From NCBI GenBank assembly GCA_029582155.1, contig CM055901.1:46001228-46065227 (forward strand): a DNA stretch of 64,000 nt, written 5' to 3'. A program made the translations under genes and the position numbers. The notes beneath the pieces were generated by a model. The model was not told the DNA's origin, did no database searches, and worked only from the letters and a program-made list of their open reading frames with translations. Shown here in pieces: positions 51,101-60,100 of this stretch. Position 1 is the stretch's first letter. Every line of letters begins with the position of its first letter. This DNA comes from Panopea generosa. Its lineage: Eukaryota > Mollusca > Bivalvia > Adapedonta > Hiatellidae.

Positions 51101-54100
51101 AAGTGTTTTGCCCAAGGACACCACACATAGCCGTGGCGGAAGATCGAACCCACGGTCCTCCGATCATGGGTTCGATGCTTTATCACTGGACCACGCGCTC
51201 CATCTACAGCAGTCTCTGTAGAACATAATCTGATACAAGGATCTATTTAGAGCAGGACATGATAAAGGTGTAAATTATTCAAGGACCTCAGCATACCAAG
51301 ATCTGATACAGGGATCTCTGTATAAAAGATCTGATGCTGAGATCTCTGTAGAACAAGATCTGATACATCTATGGAACATAATCTGATACAACGATCTCTG
51401 TAGAAAACGATCTGATGCAGTGATATATGTAGAACAGATCTGACACAGTGATGTATGTAGAACAGATCTGACACAGTGATGTATGTAGAACAGGATCTGA
51501 TACAAGGATCTCTGTAGAACAGATCTGACACAGTGATGTATGTAGAACACGATCTGATACAACGGTCTCTGTAGAAAATGATCTGATGCAGTGATGTATG
51601 TAGGGCAGATCTGACACAGTGATGTATGTAGAACAGGATCTGATACAAGGATCTCTGTAGAAAAGATCTGACACAGTGATGTATGTAGAGCACGATCTGA
51701 TACAACGATATATGTAGAAAATGATCTGATGCACTGATCTATGTAGAACAGATCTGACACAGTGATGTATGAAGAAAAGATCTGATACAACGATCATTGT
51801 AGAAAATAATATGATGCAGTGATGTATGTAGCACAGATCTGACACAGTGATGTATGTAGAACAGGATCTGATACAAGGATCTCTGTAGAACAGGTGCTTA
51901 TACAGGAATCCCTGAATATTAGCATCCAATACGAGGATCTCTGTAGAACAAGATGTGATACAAGGATCTCTGTAGAACAAGATTTGAATCAAAGATCTCT
52001 GTAGAACATGATCTGATATAGGGATTTTTGTAGAAGAGGATATGATATAGAGATCACTCTAGAACAACATCTAATACAATGATAACGGTAAGACAATATC
52101 AGATACAAGGACTGTATAAGAAGATCTGATACATAGATCCCTGTAAAACAAGATCTTATACAGGGATATCTGTAGAACAGGATCTGATCTGATACAGGGT
52201 TCTCTGTAGAACAAAATTTGAATCAAAGATCCCTGTAGAATATGATCTGATATAGGGACTTATATAAAACATGATATGATATAGGGATCACTCTAGAACA
52301 AGATATAATACAATGATAACTGTAAGACAATATCAGATACAAGGACTGTTTAAGAAGATCTGATACATAGATCCTTGTAAAACAAGAACTTATAGAGGGA
52401 TCTCTATAGAACAGGATCTGATACAGGGATCTCTGTAGAACAGGATCTGATACAAGGATCTCTGTAGAACAGGATTTGATAAAGGGATCTCTGTAGAACA
52501 GGATCAGATACAGGGATCTCTGTAGAACAGGATTTGATACAGGGATCTCTGTAGAACAGGATCCGATACTGGGATCTCTGTAGAACAGGATAATTTGCTA
52601 ATTAGTAGAGTTTTAATTATATACTAGGGAACAATTTATTATTAAGTAAGAAGATACCTTTGAAATCACACAAGACAGTGATATATCCTCCTGAATAATC
52701 CAGTTTGGTTGTGTCTTCGACATCGGTGATCCTTATACCGGCCTCCACTTCACCTGAATAGAAAACGAAGAGTATGTCTTTATACAAAAGGACACATTAG
52801 AAAGAGGCCATGGGTAAAATACGCCCAACCAGAAAGCAGATAAAATATTTGAGTTATATACTAGTCAGTGACAATGTTCGTAAAAGTAATATATTATGTG
52901 ATGACAAATAACCAAATGATTAAGAAATATATAATTAATATAAATACCACTATAACCAATACTATCCTATAATGTCCTTAGCCTAAATTGCCATACCCAA
53001 TACTATCTCTCTTCTCCTTATTGCTCCTACCCTATATTTTTCTTACCCCATACTATCCCTTATCCGTAATATCCCTACCCTATACGTCTCGCTATATAGT
53101 TGCACCCCTTTTTACAAATATGAGGTCCAAACTAATAGTTATTTGTCGAATTCTACATTAGTAAAATATTTAAATTTGATGTGTTTTTATTTTTTCATTT
53201 CTAATGTGTTCTGATTTACATTATCTCGAGAATTTCACATATTTTATAACGGAATAAGCGTGTCAGTTAGTTTCTATTTAGGCGCATTAGGTCTTCGAAA
53301 AACATTTTGTTGAAGCTAAAAGTCAAGAATAATATTTATGCAACAACTGGACGCGGAACTTTCTTAAAAGAACATAATCTTAAAATTTCATTTTAAATGT
53401 TACTTTTGACAAATTGTTTGTCGATCACAAAAATCAAATGTCGTTTAGGAGAAATATCGTCTACCTGTTCATTATGAGCTACCTACCTAACGGATTGCAT
53501 ATGTCCGATGTCTCTTCATTGATCGTTATAGTCAGATCTTTTATCTCATCTGTTATGTCCTGATGCTTGTCGTCGTTGTTGACAAGAGCTGGTACAGTTA
53601 TATCTTCTACACAGCGAAATGAAAATAAACATAATTAGGTAGAGAGTGAAAACATGACAACGGGAATTGAATTAAATTTTTATTGTAAACAACAAACAGT
53701 TTTAATATTGATAAAATAACTTAACTAAAGATAATTGAAAATAAGAGCAGATCAATTTTAATTGCGACAATATTGCCAGAATTTCTTAAAAATGACATTT
53801 CAAACATATGGTCATATATACATAGACATGTAGTATTATCCACCTTGCAGGTATTTTAAAAATATCGAAGACATAACAGTTTGTAAAATCCGACAATGCT
53901 CATGTTTTATCCTAAACACATAAGACAATAAAAGTGGCATGATTTTTATAAAAATGATTTTGTTTGTAATAAAGTTTGTTTCTTTTTCTTTTGTTTTGTT
54001 GTATGGTGTTTAGCGTCGCTTTCAACATTTATTTTCAGTTATATTACGACGGTATCTTGGCACGGTATTCCAAGTACTGCCATACTGGAATAACATAACG

Positions 54101-57100
54101 CAGACAAATGTTTTTATTTAAAAAAAGCAATAAGTCGATTTCAATATTTGACAATAAATCCCTATATACTCGGCTATATATAATTATTAATTGATACACA
54201 CGATATCGATATATCGATTATACCAACAGTGTGTGGGCTGTTGAGCCAATAAAAATAATATCATATGGGAGGTGACTTACTTGTGACCATCGACTCCTCA
54301 CCGACGAATACTTCCAATTTGTAGGTGGCCTGTTTTGCTGTTCTGTTGATCCTCACCTCAAAGTGTTTGGAGCACACAGTCTTTGGGGGAAAAACGTTAT
54401 TTATAAAATATAAATACGCACAAACAAATTTTATTAAACGTGATATAGGGCACTTAGCAATTCTATGACCGTACTTGTTGTTGAGTGGGTGGGTTGTAGA
54501 AAGGTAAAGCAGAGGTTCGTTGGAAATTATTAGAGAAAAAATGAACTTTATTGCCGATTATACGCTTGTATGTTGTTATATATTTAAGAACATACTTTTT
54601 TATTATGTCAAAACGACAATAATAAAGATAATAATAATAAAAATAATAATAATAAAAAATAATAATAATAATAAAATAATAATAATAATAATAAAAATAA
54701 TAATAATTATAAAGATAGCGATAACGATAATGATAACAATACTGATAATGTATTGATAATTATGATAATTATAACACTAAGACTGGCCATGTTATGGTAT
54801 TGTTTCTATGATTAGCACATTTCTATATTTTTAATACATTTTAACGTTCAAAGAAATTGCATTTTCTTTCAGCTTATCTATATTTCTTGTTTTGAAAGGT
54901 GAGTTTAGCACTTTACTTGATGTAATTGATGGTTGCAGAGCAAAGCAGAGTAGAGTAGAACAGAACAGAGTAGAACAAAACAGACACCTCGACACACATA
55001 TATACCTCCACTCACACACACACACATCAGCGTGTGAGTACTCAAATTAAATACGGATAAGCACGTACTTATTATAAACATTCTTATAGACATATTCTAT
55101 ATAATATGCTAAATCTAAAACTGTGTTTCAAATATTTGACTATTATAATTCCATGAATTGAAACATACTAGGCCAGTAATAAAACATTTGCTAATATATT
55201 CTTCATGAAATCCAAATATCAAAATAGAAACTTTCAGACCGAGCTGTGGTAGAACCCCTGGTATGGAAGGTGACAGGCAACAATTTCACTAAATATCTCA
55301 ATTTGAGATTTTCCTCAACTCAACTTTTTGAAATGTTATAACTTAGATTTGCATTGATCAGTCTGCATGTTACCCTTTCCCAATGAGTAAATATGTGTTC
55401 CGACATTTTATGTGTAAATAGTTCGAATAATGATTTAAAGAAATTGAGCATTTTAAGTTGAGGAAAATCTCAGTTTGAGATGTTAAGGGAAACCGGCCCC
55501 TTGTTGACATACAGCTGCGTCAGGATCAGTCGGCTATGAGGGATACTCTTTGTAATAAAAAATTAACATAAAATGACACAAACATTACTTCTGTTGCCCT
55601 GTTTATGGTAATGCGGTCAACGATGAAAAGCAAACGATAACCGCACATGATACGAAGGGCATTCAATATTTTTTTTTCACAGGAACGGGATTTTTTTCAA
55701 GGCAACCCTTCAAAGTTCCCCCCCCCCCCCCCCCCCCCACCCCCGCACAAATACACACTTTTGAAGTCTTGCTGTCCACGACCTAAATGCCGCAAAGTAG
55801 TCTCCCTTTGGTATACTGTTCAGACACTGAAAAATTGCAGGTTGAAAAAACTTTTCTTGTACTAAAAAATATTGCACCTTTACTTTTGTGAGTAGAATCA
55901 TCGTCATGAATTAGTTGTATGCCTTTACTTTGTCGTTTATTTTGATAAAACCTTTTGACAGATTTAAGTACTTTATCTTTGTTAATCTTGCCAGTAATTG
56001 TTCTACCCTCTTTGCAAAGAATTTGTACAACAGGGCCACTAGAATTGAAGAAAAATCCTTCTTTGCACTTCTTGTCCTATTGTTATGACCTGTCAGGTCT
56101 GATTTTTACCAAGTCATTTTTTGTTATGCGCTGTTGGGACTCAAAATAAACCCAAGTTTCATCCCCAGCGAGCTGGTCAGAAAGTTTCCTAGGATTTCGT
56201 TTTTTATATTTTTTATAAGTTTTACTTTAGAACAATCTAAACGCTTGACCTTTTGGCCGGGTATCAGCCAGTGGCGGATCCATCTAGCAAAAAGTTTCTT
56301 TTATATAAACATTTAATCAGAACATGGTGTACGGTGCTTTCTGAAATGCTTAAACTATAAACTATCTAGGAAACAGTTTACCGTCCATCTTCTTCTACCA
56401 TAGCTTTAATAGCACCAATGTTTTCCTTTGTTGCTGCAACAACAGCTCTACCTGGGCGGTTATTTTATTGCAGACTATGCTGACCCCCATTAAATTTCTT
56501 AAACCAACGAAAATCTGTTCTTAATGTTACGGTAGAACTATCATGTATATGACACAGTTCAGCATAAATCTCTTTTGGGGATAACTGCAAAGAATCTTGG
56601 GCTTTAATGTAAGGCCTTATTTTTAATTTTTCTTCAGGTTTCATTATGACATTGAAATATAGCCATTGTACATGAGTGTGTATAATTCAACAATGAATAT
56701 TTTGGTCAGTTATAATCGGATTAAACTGAGAATTCGCAGGTGTATTGAATAAACATCCCAAAACAATTGCACGAATGTTTTATGTTCTTAACGCTACATT
56801 GTTTCTACGGAAGGCCAAAAGTGACATAATTTATTGAATGCCCTTCGTATAACTCGTATAACTCTCAACTTTACTACGAGATATGGAAGTTTAACATCAT
56901 ATGAAGCAATGCCCATAACAGCTTTAAGCATGTCGTAGGTGCCTATACAAGTTTCAAGTAGGAATCGATACTCACCTCTAGTGAAGATGGCTGGTTCTGT
57001 ACAATTCTTTTGTTTCCCATGCACGTGACGTTTAGTAACTTCACAATGTCACGTTCACCTAAAATATAAAGCTAGTGTGTTAATAAATGATAGCATAACG

Positions 57101-60100
57101 ATATTTTATATATAATCATAGTGGTTTTACAGGTACATGGAAGAATGCGCGGCTCAAAAGTCAATTAACTATTATCAAAAGAGAAGCTTGGAGAAAATAT
57201 ATTCAAACAAATAGTCTTGCGACAGTCGGAAGAAAGGTGTCATTATGTAAACTGTAAGGGAATACCAATATGGCATCTGAATAAAAAAATAATGAATAAA
57301 ACCAGCTGGCTGCATCTACAATCTCAGAATTATTAACTCCTTTATGAATCTCATCAGTGTTGGCCGAAACAGAACACCGCTAAGCTAAAAATATTTCATA
57401 TCATCAATTTGACAAAATTAGAAATACGTTTTACCAACACAATTCCTAAAATGTTTTCTTTTCACTTGCACACTACCAGGAATGGTCGAAAAAGGGGGAT
57501 ATATACTGTAGTTACACGTACACTAGGCTTCTCGGTATAACAGGGATTGCTCGACTAGTTTCTCTTGGTGAGAGGAGGGTTGGGTTAACGTATATTTCAG
57601 CACATTTGACATTTTATATTTGACAGCCCGTAGTGGAGGAAGATCGCAGACGCATATACATGATTCTGATTTGAACACCCGTTCCTTTGCACAACCGATA
57701 AATATAGAAACGGTTTTCCTAAAAGGTGTTTTTGTAGGTTGAGCCTTGTTTGTTAGTAACGGCAGATATAATACCTATTGCATTATACATAACTTATACT
57801 TATTTCAAAACTCTCATGATATATGTACAGACGACAAATATACTATCGTTTGTATCTCAAAAGTGGCAAAAATAAATCACAAATATTGCTTTGTAATGCA
57901 CCACAGTCGTTGACTATAATATGTAGTAGGTATCAGTTCCAACTATTTGGGTTTAATAAACACCTCGTAATTTTTTGGAGCTAAGTTAGACTTTGCGTAG
58001 GGAATAAAAACTTTTCACATATAAATACACTAATATTGTTCCATTAGTAGAGTTGTTATTTAATTTTTATCTCAGATTGCTAGATTATAATCAAAACAAG
58101 TTTTAATAACCTGACAAGTCTTCATATATAACGATAGTGTCATGGATTTATAGCCACTTCCGGTTGGTTCACGCGTGTATGATTCAACCATAACAATAAA
58201 ACGGATGGGGTACACGGTATCTGTTTTTTTCATAATTAACAATCCGTGTACACTAGTGTTTAACTCTGAATATATGCTCTATATAATTTATACTTCACAT
58301 GAAAACTTCTTGGCTAAATGTCTCCCAGCGACTGGAAGCCATATATTTTGCGCTTTCCGCCTGTCCATTCGTCTGTTACAAGTCACCGACATCTGTGATC
58401 GGATTTACCCGAAACTTAGAATAGCAAAGAATCAGTATAGTTCTGATTGTCCACTTTCCTTCGTTTGATATTTGACTAAGTTGCGACACTTTGCATTTTC
58501 GGAACTAAGAACGTTACGTGTGGTTCTTCTTTTGAACCAATACTCGTATTTCAATGAACTTAAGGGAATGATCAGTATGACCGGTATGGGGTTAAGTTAT
58601 GCATATCCGTGTCGCTTCTTGTTCAATTTATTTTAGTCAAATGACAGCCCTTTTTGTAAGAAGACTCTTATCCGTGCTTGAGCCATCAGTTGTATGAACT
58701 AATGTTTCAATATTCATGTAATATATATTTTATAATAGTGCAGCTAACAATGTGGATACTTTCATCTTGATCACCATTGAGCTGCTCTGAATTAGAACCA
58801 GTGTCAATATTGCCTATGTCAAATCAATTATAAACCATTTGTTTTATTCAATACAATAATTACGTTTATTTGTTGAGACTATTGGAATGGGACAGCTTAA
58901 TGGTTCTGTACGTACAACATAATACTCCATTAAAAGTCCATTGTTCAACTGTCCTTTGGTATTTACAGTTTCGTGGTAATTGGTTCAACAAAATACATTT
59001 AACCATAGTGAATATTTACCTGCTCAAAGCTATTTTTCTATGTTAAGTACAATTCAATTAATACCTAAAGTTTGTTTTCTGCAAATAGGAGGAATCTATG
59101 AATAAATCAACCGTAGATGCACACAGTAGGTGAACACGATTTTAGGACATGCTCTATATCTGCATACAGATAATCAATATACAGAATAATTAAAGGACCA
59201 TGTTTAGGAAGCCCCAATTTTGACCCTGTAATATGCATTTGTTTTAAATACTCAGTTTTCCGCAAAAAATTGGTGTGTGCATTTCAAATATACTTTGTTC
59301 TTTTAAAATATGTATAGTTTATCTTTTAAATCTTTAAATTGTATGTTTTTTATCTATTCATAGAATGACTCTAAAGAAGTTAAATTTAAAGAAAATGTTA
59401 CCCAACACCCTACCACCTATTCCACCTCCCTCACCCATATATTGTCCTATGTTTTGGCATTTAAATAGTTATTTTTTGATGATGAAGGTATTCTTGCCAC
59501 ACTAAGATATTTGTTCTTGGTACACTCTGAGTAATACGTGTAAATAATGTCTTGTGGCAAGAGAACCTTCAGTGTTAAAGTGATTACAGATTTATCTTAA
59601 AAGGCTCAAAATATAGAAAACAATGCAATTTGGCTGTACATTTACATTTTGATATTTCAGAGCGAAATGAGTAAAATTGAAAAACAAAATTTATATTTTT
59701 AAAAGAATAAAGTATAACTGAAAAACATTAAATTTTAATAAAGATCAGGGTTTATTTATATTGAATTTTCAGGGCCTTTTTAGAGGGTTCGTAAACATCG
59801 TCCTTAAGTACAAATGGCACATACAGAAGTAGTGACATCATGGCCATCGCTTTGGACCATACCGACAAATTAGACTTCTGTTATTACATGGAGCACAGAT
59901 CAAACATACCCGTTGATCCAGGGACCTATGCCATGTACCTCCACTTGGATACTTATAAATCGGATTACAATACATGCATATAACAAGACGGGTGTAATTA
60001 GATAGAAGTCGCTTTCTTACAGTTTAAATAAAGACACATACCGGTATTCTGTAGAAACGGATAGTCTGTATAACGAACCCAGCTGTCCCGATTGGGTCCG

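Noticed and set aside
36289..51992. Dozens of long - strand open frames (up to 287 codons, YRDPCIRSCSTEIPVSDH-like)
   Set aside because: They are translations of the 29-bp minisatellite. The unit has no stop in its three rotated frames, so long frames arise automatically; there are no splice-bounded or conserved features.
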